Assembly: GCA_910585435.1 (NCBI GenBank)
Contig: CAJUEJ010000001.1
Span: 14,877-78,876, forward strand
DNA length: 64,000 nt
Reading direction: 5' to 3'
DNA from: an uncultured Hungatella sp.
Lineage (GTDB): Bacteria; Bacillota; Clostridia; Lachnospirales; Lachnospiraceae
Shown: positions 9,501 through 17,896 of the stretch, piece after piece
How the letters are laid out: each line of letters opens with the position of its first letter
Position numbering within the stretch: position 1 is the first letter of the stretch
The notes under the pieces: model-generated
What the model was told of the DNA's origin: nothing
Database searches by the model: none
Seen by the model: only the letters and a program-made list of their open reading frames with translations
Translations under genes and position numbers: made by a program

Positions 9501-10305
9501 GGTGGCAAAGCCCAATGTGTTCATTCCGGTATTCCCGGGAACCAACTGTGAGTATGACAGCACCAAAGCGTTTGAGCGGGCAGGGGCCAATGTGGTTACC
9601 AAAGTGTTCAGGAATTTAAGTGGGAAAGATATCAGGGAGTCTGTGGATGAGTTTAAGAAGGAGATCGAAAAGGCCCAGATCATCATGTTCCCAGGGGGCT
9701 TTTCCGCAGGGGACGAGCCGGAAGGCTCTGCCAAATTCTTTGCCACCGTATTCCGCAATGAGGTGATAAAGGAAGAGATTGAGAAGCTTCTGAATCAGAG
9801 GGACGGCCTGATGCTTGGCATCTGCAACGGATTCCAGGCCCTGATTAAGCTGGGGCTGGTGCCGGAAGGCGCCATTGTACAGCAGCGCCCGGATTCCCCT
9901 ACCCTTACCATGAACCATATCGGACGGCATATTTCCAAGATGGTTTATATTAAGGTGGTGACAAACAAGTCTCCGTGGCTGGCAGGCGCCGATTTAGGCG
10001 GTGTGTACTGCAATCCGGCTTCCCACGGCGAGGGCCGGTTCGTAGCCAATGAGCAGTGGTTAAAGAAGCTGTTTGACAACGGACAGGTAGCTACCCAGTA
10101 TGTGGACGACAAGGGAAATCCTACCATGGATGAGTTCTGGAATCCCAACGGTTCCTACATGGCCATCGAGGGCATCACCAGCCCGGACGGCCGGATCCTG
10201 GGCAAGATGGCGCATTCGGAGCGGCGGGGAGAAGCCGTAGCCATGAACATCTGCGGGGAACAGGATATGAAAATTTTTGAAAGCGGCGTGAATTATTTTA
10301 GATAA
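6538..10305 (+). CDS. purL: Phosphoribosylformylglycinamidine synthase, single-chain
   Basis: A 1255-residue protein joining synthetase and glutaminase parts, catalysing ATP-dependent conversion of FGAR to FGAM in purine synthesis. Visible motifs: an FGAR-AT linker region with SDHCRHTTF, then NHPTEIEPFGGAATCLGGAIRD and a second half with PSIGGKDSMSGT. The C-terminal class I glutaminase has PGTNCEYD, a Cys in MLGICNGFQALIKLG, and NPNGS near the end. The size and order match the long clostridial form rather than the split PurSQL form of Bacillus. The gene is intact. No other pur genes are adjacent, so it is a monocistronic purine gene here. Confidence 0.96.
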   Translation: MGVKRIYVEKKPEFAVKAHELKEEIGSYLGIDTVKGVRVLIRYDIENLSEEIYRAALGTIFSEPPVDTLYEETFPMEAGDTVFSVEYLPGQFDQRADSAEQCVKLLKEDEEPVIRSAVTYVISGTLTEEQEGAVKSFCINPVDSRETGSEKPKTLVAEFETPADVKIFDGFCRFDEKTLQELYGSLNLAMTFKDFQHIQKYFAGEEKRDPSMTEIRVLDTYWSDHCRHTTFQTELKDVTFTDGDYRAPIEETYRQYLADREELYKGRDDKFVCLMDLALLAMKKLRKEGKLEDLEESEEINACSIVVPVEIDGGTEEWLINFKNETHNHPTEIEPFGGAATCLGGAIRDPLSGRTYVYQAMRITGAADPRKSLKETLHGKLPQKKIVTGAASGYSSYGNQIGLATGYVKEVYHPDYAAKRMEIGAVMGAAPRKNVIRETSDPGDIIILLGGRTGRDGCGGATGSSKVHTEASIETCGAEVQKGNAPTERKIQRLFYRPEVSRLIRKCNDFGAGGVSVAIGELAAGLRIDLDKVPKKYAGLDGTEIAISESQERMAVVVNPKDVDAFLGYAAEENLEAVAVAVVTEEPRLLMSWRGKTIVDISRAFLDTNGAHQEASVILRVPDREGNPFGKREDIPDVKKSWLETLKNLNVCSQKGLVEMFDGSIGAGSVFMPYGGKYQLTETQAMVAKLPVLKGKTDTVTMMSYGFDPYLSSWSPFHGSVYAVVSSVAKIAAAGGDCRKIRFTFQEYFQRMTEDPARWSQPFTALLGAYQAQLGLGLPSIGGKDSMSGTFYEEQHGEINVPPTLVSFAVDVASHKDIITPEFKKPGSKIVVFKIEKDEYDLPVYDRMLEGYGKLQDDIKAGKIVSAYAVEGHGLAEAVSKMAFGNKLGVKIEHHVDPRDFFAPGWGNLVCEVPDGKVGELSISYTVIGEVTDKGVFEYGNTRISMEEALESWTGTLESVFPTESGVKQTEIPSKEYDTKDIYICRHKVAKPNVFIPVFPGTNCEYDSTKAFERAGANVVTKVFRNLSGKDIRESVDEFKKEIEKAQIIMFPGGFSAGDEPEGSAKFFATVFRNEVIKEEIEKLLNQRDGLMLGICNGFQALIKLGLVPEGAIVQQRPDSPTLTMNHIGRHISKMVYIKVVTNKSPWLAGADLGGVYCNPASHGEGRFVANEQWLKKLFDNGQVATQYVDDKGNPTMDEFWNPNGSYMAIEGITSPDGRILGKMAHSERRGEAVAMNICGEQDMKIFESGVNYFR

Positions 10306-10390
10306 ATATTTTCCCACAAAACCGGGCATGCTAATCCTGTAGTTCCATTTATGCAGCGATGCATGAGATTAAATTACAGGAGGACCAGAC

Positions 10391-10705
10391 ATGACAAAAC
10401 TGGATTGTAATGTTAAGAATTGTATTCACAACGCGGACAACTGCTGCTGCAAGCAGGCCATCGTGGTAGACGGAAAAAGTGCAAAGGACTGCTGCGACAC
10501 CTGCTGCGGCAGCTTTGACGAGAACAAGGACGGGGCATTTACCAACCTGTTCAAGACACCGGAGAAACGCCTGCAGATTGATTGCGAGGCGGTAAACTGT
10601 ATTTACAATGAGCAGCGCCACTGCCAGGCAGAGCATGTGGGAATCGCAGGAAACGGGGCGTCACAGGCAGGACAGACCGAGTGTTCCACATTTAAGATGC
10701 GGTAG
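10391..10705 (+). CDS. Cysteine-rich DUF1540 protein (two repeats)
   Basis: 104 residues with 15 cysteines arranged in two related units: LDCNVKNCIHNADNCCC at the start and IDCEAVNCIYNEQRHC in the second half, each followed by a further Cys in CSTF or CCGSF context. This is the DUF1540 pattern, common in clostridia and thought to bind metal; its function is unknown. AGGAGG precedes the ATG. It follows purL by 85 bases and is closed by a strong terminator, so it may be co-transcribed with purL or separately driven. Confidence 0.85.
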   Translation: MTKLDCNVKNCIHNADNCCCKQAIVVDGKSAKDCCDTCCGSFDENKDGAFTNLFKTPEKRLQIDCEAVNCIYNEQRHCQAEHVGIAGNGASQAGQTECSTFKMR

Positions 10706-10740
10706 GAGCACAGGGAAACTGGTGGAAGAGAATGAAAAAC

Positions 10741-10782
10741 AGACCGGGGAGCGGACTTAGGTCCGCTCCCCGGTCTGTTTTT
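10741..10782 (+). terminator. Intrinsic terminator after the DUF1540 gene
   Basis: GACCGGGGAGCGGAC and GTCCGCTCCCCGGTC form a perfect 15-base-pair stem with a four-base loop, followed by a T-run. Confidence 0.93.
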
Positions 10783-10795
10783 GGGATTTGGCCAG

Positions 10796-11998
10796 CTACG
10801 CCTTATTGGCATTCTCCTTTTTAATCACCTTTAAAATATAAGTACTTAAGAAGAAGCCGATTACAGCAAAAACTGCCATTGTGATGAATACAATCCGATA
10901 ACCGGCCAGCCCTTCATAATGATCCAGAATTGCTCCATAAACAGCATACATGAACGCTCCAGGCAGATAGCCGACGAAGGAGCCGATGGACATGGCAGAG
11001 CCGGTGATGTCCCGGGGCACATTTACTTCATCCATAGGAGCGAAAAATACGGCGCGCATACTGAATACAAAAGCACTGATAGTAAGCGTGACAACCATTC
11101 CCAGGATGACTCCCATCTGCTGGTGGGGCAGGAGGGAGAAGAGGACGAGGGCAGCTGCCACAAGGACGAAGCAGATTCGCAGATACTTTGTGGCGGAGTG
11201 CAGAATCTTATCAGTGACAAAGCCGCCGATAGGCCCTCCTAACATTTTCAGGCCGTACTGATTGATAACGCCGTATACGCCTACCAGGACGGCTGGAATC
11301 GCATAGGCCTCGCTTAAGAACGGGATGAAGTAGGTCAGTCCGCAGTATACGCTGTAGACGAAAAATACATTGAGAGAAGCCAGCCAGATGTTTTTATTTT
11401 TCAGCGCACGCATAATGGTGCCTTCTGATGTTTTCTCTTTGGTGTGTTCTTTTTCAACAGATTCTTTCTCCTGTGCTTTATCTGGTTCTAACAGGAAATA
11501 AGCAATAATGGCAATAACGCCTGGTACGATGGCATAGAACAGGATAGCGGCACGCAGGCCTGCTTCAAGAATACCGAACATCCGTCCCTGTTCATCTTTG
11601 TTTCCAAGCAGACGGACAGTTTTCAGCATGGTAGGCCAGTACAGCATATCGGCGAAGACCGCCAGCAGACAGTAAATCAGAAGGAATACCGGATAAGACG
11701 GGAATGTGGAAAGCCACAGGCCGCACAGGCAGATACCGGCCAGGGAGGCAGGTATCATAATCTTCTTGGATATCCGGTCAACCACCAGGATTGCGGCCAG
11801 GAATCCAAATGTGGAGATCCATCCGGCAATACTTACCGCTCCGCCAATCTGCGTGTGGGAGAGTCCCATAAATTCCTGCATGGGAACGTAAAATGCATCT
11901 TTCATAAATCCCAGTTTGTAAATGGTTCCGGCTCCCAGCATCAGGGCGCCGAAGGATATCCATTTTTTATCCAGTCCTTTTTTGGTTTGTTCAGCCAT
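10796..11998 (-). CDS. Major facilitator superfamily transporter, possibly with an internal deletion
   Basis: 400 residues, strongly hydrophobic, with MFS-type repeated membrane segments and an N-terminal cytoplasmic peptide (MAEQTKKGLDKKW). It resembles glycerol-phosphate or hexose-phosphate-type MFS proteins of clostridia, but the substrate is not evident. The start at 11998 has GAGGTG before it; the longer frame start lacks one. Near 11548-11560 the reading goes RMFGILEAGLRAAILFY; relatives as I recall them have about 25 more residues (one membrane helix) between EAG and LRAAI, so a small in-frame deletion is possible. The gene is divergent from a DeoR regulator 77 bases away, which probably controls it. 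Confidence 0.75.
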   Translation of the reverse strand: MAEQTKKGLDKKWISFGALMLGAGTIYKLGFMKDAFYVPMQEFMGLSHTQIGGAVSIAGWISTFGFLAAILVVDRISKKIMIPASLAGICLCGLWLSTFPSYPVFLLIYCLLAVFADMLYWPTMLKTVRLLGNKDEQGRMFGILEAGLRAAILFYAIVPGVIAIIAYFLLEPDKAQEKESVEKEHTKEKTSEGTIMRALKNKNIWLASLNVFFVYSVYCGLTYFIPFLSEAYAIPAVLVGVYGVINQYGLKMLGGPIGGFVTDKILHSATKYLRICFVLVAAALVLFSLLPHQQMGVILGMVVTLTISAFVFSMRAVFFAPMDEVNVPRDITGSAMSIGSFVGYLPGAFMYAVYGAILDHYEGLAGYRIVFITMAVFAVIGFFLSTYILKVIKKENANKA

Positions 11999-12075
11999 GT
12001 TTGTCACCTCGTATATTATATTTGCCGTTTTTTGCCGGCCTGTGGGGGATGGATTTAACAAAAAGGAGAGAGGCT

Positions 12076-12858
12076 ATGCTGTTAGAACAACGTCAGGAAG
12101 AAATCGTTCAATTATTGATGAAAGAAAAAAGTGTTAAGACAAGCACGCTGTGCGGTATGTTTTCTGCTTCGAGGGAAACGATCCGCCGGGATTTGGAAGC
12201 CTTGGAAGGGCAGGGAATGCTGAAGCGGATTCACGGAGGGGCCATGCGGATGGATTCTTCCCCAGACAGCGCCCCGGCTTACACGTCCTTTGACCAGAGA
12301 AAGACAGAACATTCCCAGAGCAAAGAGAAGGTGGCACTGGAGGCCGCCGACCATATTGCGGAGGGGCAGGTGATTGCCTTGGACTGTGGAACCACTTCCC
12401 ATGAACTGGCCAGAGTGATTAAAAACCGTTTCCGTAAGCTTACTGTGGTTACCAATTCTTTGATTATCGCCAACGAGCTGGCTGATGCGGAGGGGATCTC
12501 ACTGATTTCAACCGGAGGTATTTATAACCCGGAGGAAAAAGCATATTTTTCAGATATGGCGACACTGATTTTATCACATATCAATATTGATATTTTATTT
12601 CTTACGACCTGCGGAATATCTGCAAATCGCGGAATTACGTATCAGCGGATGGAGGATTTGGTGGTACAGAATAAATTTATGGAAGCCTCCGATGAGACCA
12701 TTGTGATTGCAGACAGCTCGAAGCTGGGTGAGAACTCTCTTGTCCGAATGTGCGGAATCGAGCAGGTGTCGATGATTATTACGGATGCTTCTGCATCTGC
12801 AGAACAGGTTGCCGCCTTTGAAGAAGCAGGAATACATGTGGTGATTTCCAGAAAATAA
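12076..12858 (+). CDS. DeoR-family transcriptional regulator
   Basis: 260 residues. Residues 1-60 form the DeoR winged helix: RQEEIVQLLMKEKSVKTSTL, then SRETIRRDLEALEGQGMLKRIHGGA. The rest is the sugar-phosphate-binding DeoR C-terminal domain (DCGTTSHELA, TNSLIIANEL, ADSSKLG). Such proteins repress sugar-phosphate or nucleoside catabolism operons and release DNA on binding a phosphorylated sugar. The start at 12076 has AAAAGGAGAG before it; the frame extends upstream to 12001 but without a binding site. It lies between the divergent MFS gene and the phosphodiesterase remnant, both plausible targets. Confidence 0.9.
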   Translation: MLLEQRQEEIVQLLMKEKSVKTSTLCGMFSASRETIRRDLEALEGQGMLKRIHGGAMRMDSSPDSAPAYTSFDQRKTEHSQSKEKVALEAADHIAEGQVIALDCGTTSHELARVIKNRFRKLTVVTNSLIIANELADAEGISLISTGGIYNPEEKAYFSDMATLILSHINIDILFLTTCGISANRGITYQRMEDLVVQNKFMEASDETIVIADSSKLGENSLVRMCGIEQVSMIITDASASAEQVAAFEEAGIHVVISRK

Positions 12859-12894
12859 GAAAATATGGTGCAATATGTAATGGAGGAAAAAACG

Positions 12895-13590
12895 ATGAGT
12901 GTACAAGCTGAAATGCCTAGTGTTCTTTTGGTTTCCATAGATGCCCTGAAACCGGAATTTGTCTTTGAACAGAAACGCCTGGGAGTGGAACTGCCGGTGA
13001 TTACCCGTTATTTTGTGGAGAACGGACTGACTGCGAAAAACGGAATGAAAAGCGTGTTTCCCACCTTTACGTATCCGTGCCATCAGAGTATGATTACCGA
13101 AACCAACCCGGCCGCCCACGGAATTGTGAACAATGGGATATTTGACCCTGAAGGAAAGCATATGGGAGCGTGGCACTGGTTTGCCAATGAAAAGGTAACA
13201 ACATTGTGGGAGGCCGCCAGGGAACATGGTTACTGTTCGGCAAGCACTGCATTTCCTACCTCAGTAGGCGCAAAGGGAGATTACATTGCCCCTGAATTCT
13301 GGTGGGACGGCTCTGAACTGGACAGCCGGTTTATCGACGCGGTGGCAAAGCCCCAGGGGCTGATTCGGGAGATGGAGAAAGAGATTGGAACGTACGCAGG
13401 GGGACTTGATTTGTCGGATGGCGGCGATGCCCAGAGAGGAAAAGCAGCGCTGTGGATGCTGAAAAATAAGCTTGCGCCCTGTAAAGGGAAACAGCCGTTT
13501 TTCCTTTCCGCCTATTTTGCAAGCTTTGATGAAAGCGCCCATCAGAACGGGGTATACAGCAGGGAGGCGGCGGAAAGCCTGGAGGATGAA
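12895..13590 (+). pseudogene. 5' part of an alkaline-phosphatase-like phosphodiesterase, fused to a symporter remnant
   Basis: Residues 1 to about 230 match the start of the nucleotide pyrophosphatase/phosphodiesterase (ENPP-like) family: LLVSIDALKPEF with the metal-binding Asp, the catalytic Thr in SVFPTFTYPCHQSM, NPAAHGIVNNG, and DESAHQNG. After the AAESLED segment near 13588 the protein similarity ends and the same frame runs 38 residues of unrelated sequence to a stop at 13704. In another frame, the C-terminal two thirds of a sodium:alanine symporter begins at once. The distal metal ligands are missing, so the product should be inactive. The ATG at 12895 has TGGAGG upstream. Confidence 0.85.
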
Positions 13591-14500
13591 ATGGGTAGGG
13601 GTATTGGTGGCTGTGCTCTTGTTTATCCAGAACGCCGGCGCCACGCTGATTCAGTCCAATACGATTTCCGGAGTGGCAAAGGAAGCATTTTTCCTGCCTC
13701 ATGAAGCAACGGGAGTCCTTCTGGCTGTGGTGATGACCTTTGTAATCAGCGGAGGCTTCCAGCACCTGGTTTACACGGCGGAAAAGATTGTGCCGATTAT
13801 GGCAGGCATGTATGTCCTGTGCGGGCTGATTGTTTTGGTGCTGCGCATGCCACGGCTTCCGGCAGTGTTGGAATCTATTATCCAGGGGGCATTTACTCTG
13901 AAGGCCGGAACAGGCGCGGCGGTTGGACTGACCATGAAGGAGGCCATGCGCTTTGGAGTTGCCAGAGGCTTGTATTCCAACGAGGCGGGGGAAGGATCGG
14001 CAGCGGTTATCCATTCTTCTGCACAGGTGGATCATCCTGTGAGACAGGGGCTTTACGGGATTATGGAGGTATTCATTGATACCATGGTTATCTGCAGCAC
14101 CACCGGCTTTGCCGTTCTGCTTACAGGAGTGAATCAAGGCCATACCAATGCCTCGACGCTGGCGGCGGCGGCTTTCGGCAGCGTGCTGCCGGGGATGGAT
14201 AAGGTGATTTATATCAGCCTGATTTTATTTGCCGGAACGTCTATGATGAGCCAGTGGTACTTTGGCCATGTCAGCCTTACCTATCTGGGAAAGCCTAAGC
14301 TGGCCCTGCTGTACCGGGTGCTGTTTCCGGTGATGATTATTTTTGGAAGCCTCAGCACCATTGATTTGGTGTGGTTCATTCAGGACTGTGCCCTGGGAGT
14401 GCTGATTCTCCCCAATATTATCGCTTTATTGCTGCTGGGACCGGAGGTGAGAGGGCTTGTGAAGGAATTTACGGCTATCCGGGAGAAGGAGCAGGGATAA
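13590..14500 (+). pseudogene. C-terminal part of a sodium:alanine (AGCS) symporter, 5' end deleted
   Basis: From about 13590 to the stop at 14500 the sequence encodes roughly 300 residues of an AGCS amino-acid/sodium symporter: FIQNAGATLIQSNTISGV, a long helical region, GVARGLYSNEAGEGSAAV and TGFAVLLTG. The family is about 450-480 residues; the first 140-150 residues, with the first membrane helices, are absent, replaced by the 5' part of a phosphodiesterase gene. No good ribosome site precedes the remnant (an ATG at 13586 follows GGAGG with no spacing). It sits just upstream of D-serine dehydratase, so the intact ancestor probably imported serine or alanine. Confidence 0.87.
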
Positions 14501-14571
14501 AGGGCAAAGGTAAGAAACTTATAAGAGGAGAAGCGTTTGTGAAACGAAGTTTCATAACTGGAATGGGCTTC

Positions 14572-14607
14572 AACGAATTGGCAGGTGGCGTGAGGCGCCG
14601 CGTGTGG
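14572..14607 (+). repeat. Short GC-rich leader motif (also before the flavin reductase gene)
   Basis: 36 bases beginning AACGAATTGGCAGGTGGCG share 28 identical positions with 41140-41175. Both lie about 30 bases before a start codon and both can form a small hairpin (GGCG/CGCC here). It may be a REP-like palindrome or a leader RNA motif. Confidence 0.45.
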
Positions 14608-14639
14608 TTACATTGAATGAAAAGAAAAGGAGCAGACTC

Positions 14640-15959
14640 ATGAGAAGTGATTTGCAGAATTATATGGATACGATCCCTGCTGTGGCAGATGCTGCTGGGT
14701 TAATGGAAACTTTTTGGCTAAACAGCCGTAGGAAAACCGGAGGACATAAGGAGATAAAGGAAGTGAACCCGGAGCAGATCCGGGACGCAAGCCAGAGGCT
14801 TCTGCGCTTTGCGCCGTACTTAAAAACCGTGTTTCCGGAGCTGGAAAAGACGGACGGGATTATTGAATCAGAGCTGCGGGCAATTCCTGCCATGCAGGCC
14901 TGGCTGGAGCAGACTTACAACACCAGGATAGAAGGGAAGCTGCTGTTAAAGATGGACAGCGACCTTCCGGTGTCTGGTTCAGTGAAAGCAAGAGGGGGAA
15001 TCTACGAGGTGTTAAAGCATGCCGAGGACCTGGCGCTGGAATCTGGTATGCTGAAAGAGTCGGATGATTACAGTATTTTGGCAGAACCGGAATTTAAAGA
15101 GTTTTTCGGGCGCCATACCATCCAGGTGGGCAGCACGGGGAACCTGGGGATGAGTATCGGGATTATGAGTGCAAAGCTGGGCTTCCGTGTGATTGTACAC
15201 ATGTCTGCAGATGCCAAGCAGTGGAAAAAGGATCTGCTGCGCAGCAGAGGCGTGGAGGTCATTGAATACGCAGATGATTACTGTGCGGCGGTAGAGCAGG
15301 GGCGGAAGAATTCAGATGCAGATCCTATGAGCTATTTTGTGGATGATGAGAATTCCCAGACCCTGTTTATGGGATACAGTGTTGCAGGGGAGCGGCTGAA
15401 GGCGCAGCTTGAGCAGCAGCAGATCCCGGTGGATGAGGAGCATCCGCTGTTTCTTTACATTCCCTGCGGAATCGGAGGTGCTCCAGGAGGAATCACTTAT
15501 GGAGTGAAGCAGATATTCGGCGACCATGTGCACTGCTTCTTTACGGAGCCGACCCATGCCTGCTGTATGCTTCTGGGAATGGCCACAGGCCTTCATGACA
15601 AAGTAAGCGTAAAGGATTTTGAAATTGACGGAAGGACCGATGCAGACGGTTTGGCTGTAGGCCGCCCCTCTGCATTTGTAGGCAGGGTGGTGGAGCCTGT
15701 CCTGTCCGGCATTGCCACAATCCAGGATGAAAAGCTGTATGATCTGATGCGGGGGCTTTTGAAGGAAGAGAATATTTTCATTGAACCCAGCTCCTGTGCC
15801 GCCTTTGCCGCGCTGATCCGGGGAGAAGATATGAAGGCATATATGGAATCCAACGGGCTTGGAGGAAAGATGAACCAGGCCACCCATATCGCATGGGCTA
15901 CCGGCGGAAGTATGGTTCCGGAGGAAATGAAGAAAATTTACCGGGAAACCGGGCTGTAG
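14640..15959 (+). CDS. dsdA: D-serine ammonia-lyase (dehydratase)
   Basis: 439 residues, PLP-dependent, converting D-serine to pyruvate and ammonia. The PLP lysine lies in the segment LPVSGSVKARGG. The glycine-rich phosphate cup is VGSTGNLGMSIG, and the family segments MSADAKQWKKDLLRSRG and PCGIGGAPGGITYG are both present. Length matches DsdA. The ATG at 14640 has AAAGGAG before it. It lies downstream of an AGCS symporter remnant, which may have supplied its substrate, and seven bases upstream of a HAD phosphatase. The bacterium may use D-serine as a nitrogen source or detoxify it. Confidence 0.95.
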   Translation: MRSDLQNYMDTIPAVADAAGLMETFWLNSRRKTGGHKEIKEVNPEQIRDASQRLLRFAPYLKTVFPELEKTDGIIESELRAIPAMQAWLEQTYNTRIEGKLLLKMDSDLPVSGSVKARGGIYEVLKHAEDLALESGMLKESDDYSILAEPEFKEFFGRHTIQVGSTGNLGMSIGIMSAKLGFRVIVHMSADAKQWKKDLLRSRGVEVIEYADDYCAAVEQGRKNSDADPMSYFVDDENSQTLFMGYSVAGERLKAQLEQQQIPVDEEHPLFLYIPCGIGGAPGGITYGVKQIFGDHVHCFFTEPTHACCMLLGMATGLHDKVSVKDFEIDGRTDADGLAVGRPSAFVGRVVEPVLSGIATIQDEKLYDLMRGLLKEENIFIEPSSCAAFAALIRGEDMKAYMESNGLGGKMNQATHIAWATGGSMVPEEMKKIYRETGL

Positions 15960-15965
15960 GCGGCT

Positions 15966-16772
15966 ATGAAATATCGGTTATTGGTGCTGGATATTGACGG
16001 AACTGTGACGAATTCACAAAAGGAAGTGACGGAAAAGACGAGAAAGGCAATTCTTGGGCTGGAGGAAAGGGGGATCCGCGTGGCAATCGCTTCGGGGCGT
16101 CATCCCCAGGGGGTGCTTCCCATTGCCAGAATTCTGGATTTCCATCAATTCGGCAACTTTATTCTTGCATTTAACGGAGCAAGGATTATGGATGTCCGGC
16201 AAAATACCTGCGTTTATGAGCGGAGGCTTCCGCCCTTTCTTCCGGCAAGGCTGTGGAAGGATGCCAAAAACTATGGCCTGGGAATTTCAACCTACACAGA
16301 AAATGCGCTGATTGCAGGAACCAGGCCGGATCCGTATATGGAGCTGGAATCACGGATCAGTCATATCCCCATTGAATATCATGAAGATTTCTGCCGTTTT
16401 GTGGATTTTCCCGTAAATGGCTGTCTGTTTACCGGTTCACCGGAGGATATAGAAGCCATAGAGCCAGTGTTGTCCTGCCGGTATTTTCATGAGACCCAGA
16501 TTTTCCGCTCAGAACCGTGTTTTCTGGAGGTGGTTTCCAAAAATGTGGACAAGGCATACAGCTTAAAGCATCTGCTGGAAAAGCTGGGAATTGCCAGGGA
16601 GGAGATGGTCTGCTGCGGCGACAGCTTCAATGATATCTCCATGATCCGCTATGCCGGATTGGGGGTAGCCATGGCAAATGCCCAGGAGAAGGTGAAGGAT
16701 ATAGCCAATTATATTACGGAACAGGATAATGACCATGACGGGATCGCCGAAGTGATTGAACGCTTTTTTTAA
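15966..16772 (+). CDS. Cof-type HAD hydrolase
   Basis: 268 residues of the Cof/IIB subfamily of HAD phosphatases. Motif I is LVLDIDGTVTNS, with the nucleophilic Asp. Motif II lies in VAIASGRHPQG, and the C-terminal motifs III/IV in KAYSLKHLLEKLG and CCGDSFNDISMIRYAG. A cap domain lies between them. These enzymes dephosphorylate sugar phosphates or cofactors; the substrate here cannot be read. The gene starts seven bases after dsdA with only a weak ribosome site, so coupling to dsdA is likely. Confidence 0.9.
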   Translation: MKYRLLVLDIDGTVTNSQKEVTEKTRKAILGLEERGIRVAIASGRHPQGVLPIARILDFHQFGNFILAFNGARIMDVRQNTCVYERRLPPFLPARLWKDAKNYGLGISTYTENALIAGTRPDPYMELESRISHIPIEYHEDFCRFVDFPVNGCLFTGSPEDIEAIEPVLSCRYFHETQIFRSEPCFLEVVSKNVDKAYSLKHLLEKLGIAREEMVCCGDSFNDISMIRYAGLGVAMANAQEKVKDIANYITEQDNDHDGIAEVIERFF

Positions 16773-16791
16773 TATGAGAGGAAACCACAGA

Positions 16792-16834
16792 AGAGGATGA
16801 TGCAAAAAGCTGCTGTTTGCATCATCCTCTTTCG
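16792..16834 (+). terminator. Intrinsic terminator after the dsdA-HAD operon
   Basis: AGAGGATGATGCAAA and TTTGCATCATCCTCT form a perfect 15-base-pair stem with a short loop, then TTTCGT. Confidence 0.85.
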
Positions 16835-16849
16835 TCATAAAATAAAATC

Positions 16850-16878
16850 TTGCCAATTACTTTTGAATCGGTTAAAAT
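16850..16878 (+). promoter_or_regulatory. Sigma-A promoter of nrdR
   Basis: TTGCCA and TAAAAT separated by 17 bases, ending 28 bases before the nrdR start. Confidence 0.65.
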
Positions 16879-16905
16879 AAGAAAAAAGAGCGGGAGGAAA
16901 TGCCA

Positions 16906-17358
16906 GTGAAGTGTCCATATTGCAGCGAAGACGACACCAAAGTGATTGACTCCAGGCCTGCGGATGACAACAGTTCTATCCGGAGACGGCGTCAGTGCGA
17001 GAAGTGCGGAAAACGGTTTACAACGTATGAAAAGTTAGAAACCATGCCCCTTATGGTAATCAAAAAAGATAATTCCAGAGAAGTCTACGACCGCTCCAAG
17101 ATTGAGGCAGGCATTCTCCGTTCCTGCCACAAGCGGCCGGTATCGCCCCAGCAGATCAATGCCATGGTGGATGAGATTGAAAACTGGATTTTCAACCTGG
17201 AAGAAAAAGAGGTGGAGACCTCTGCCATCGGCGAGAGGGTCATGGAGAAGCTGAAGGATATGGATGAGGTGGCCTACGTCCGTTTCGCATCTGTTTACCG
17301 GGAATTTAAAGATGTAAACACCTTTATGGAGGAGCTGGGAAAGCTGCTGAAGAAATAA
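16906..17358 (+). CDS. nrdR: Transcriptional repressor NrdR
   Basis: 150 residues. An N-terminal zinc ribbon (KCPYC at the start and CEKCGKRFTTYE) is followed by an ATP-cone (VIKKDNSREVYDRSKIEAGI). NrdR senses ATP/dATP and represses ribonucleotide reductase genes by binding NrdR boxes. I prefer the GTG at 16906, because members start MKCPxC and GGGAGG is at the right distance; an ATG two codons earlier is too close to that site. It heads a group of housekeeping genes with its own promoter. Confidence 0.95.
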   Translation: MKCPYCSEDDTKVIDSRPADDNSSIRRRRQCEKCGKRFTTYEKLETMPLMVIKKDNSREVYDRSKIEAGILRSCHKRPVSPQQINAMVDEIENWIFNLEEKEVETSAIGERVMEKLKDMDEVAYVRFASVYREFKDVNTFMEELGKLLKK

Positions 17359-17386
17359 GGAGAATAGCAGCAGGAAAGGATACTGT

Positions 17387-17896
17387 ATGCTGGAAATATT
17401 TTATCCCAAGAGGATGGCGGAGTCCGCGTATGAGATTCCCTACAAAAAACTATATGACAGCGGAATCCGGGGTGTGATTTTCGACATTGACAATACCCTG
17501 GTGCCCCACGGAGCCCCGGCTGATCAAAGGGCTCTTTCTCTGTTTGCAGACTTTCACCGCATGGGCATGAAGACCTGCCTGCTGTCCAACAATAAGGAAC
17601 CCCGGGTGGCCTCCTTCGCAGCCCAGGTAGACTCCCCCTACATATATAAAGGAGGAAAGCCGTCAGTAAAAGGCTACCAGGAAAGCATGAAAAAAATGGG
17701 AACCACGGTTTCCGACACCATTTTCGTAGGAGACCAGCTGTTCACCGACGTATACGGCGCCAACCGCACCGGCCTGTACAGCTACCTGGTAAAGCCCATC
17801 CACCCCAAAGAAGAGATTCAGATTGTACTGAAACGCTATTTAGAAGCAATCGTACTGTTTTTCTATAAAAGAAGCCTTAAGAGGAACCAGACATGA
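17387..17896 (+). CDS. YqeG family HAD-IIIA phosphatase
   Basis: 169 residues with the HAD motif VIFDIDNTLVPHG (nucleophile Asp), CLLSNNKEPRV for motif II and VGDQLFTDVYGANR for motif III/IV. YqeG-type proteins are small phosphatases of unsettled function conserved in Firmicutes, commonly close to aroE, as here. GGAAAGGA precedes the start, and its TGA overlaps the aroE ATG by four bases, so the two are translationally coupled. Confidence 0.92.
   Translation: MLEIFYPKRMAESAYEIPYKKLYDSGIRGVIFDIDNTLVPHGAPADQRALSLFADFHRMGMKTCLLSNNKEPRVASFAAQVDSPYIYKGGKPSVKGYQESMKKMGTTVSDTIFVGDQLFTDVYGANRTGLYSYLVKPIHPKEEIQIVLKRYLEAIVLFFYKRSLKRNQT

Noticed and set aside
6538..10305. PurL as an unusual gene fusion
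   Set aside because: The single-chain form with a C-terminal glutaminase is a known long form and is intact here.
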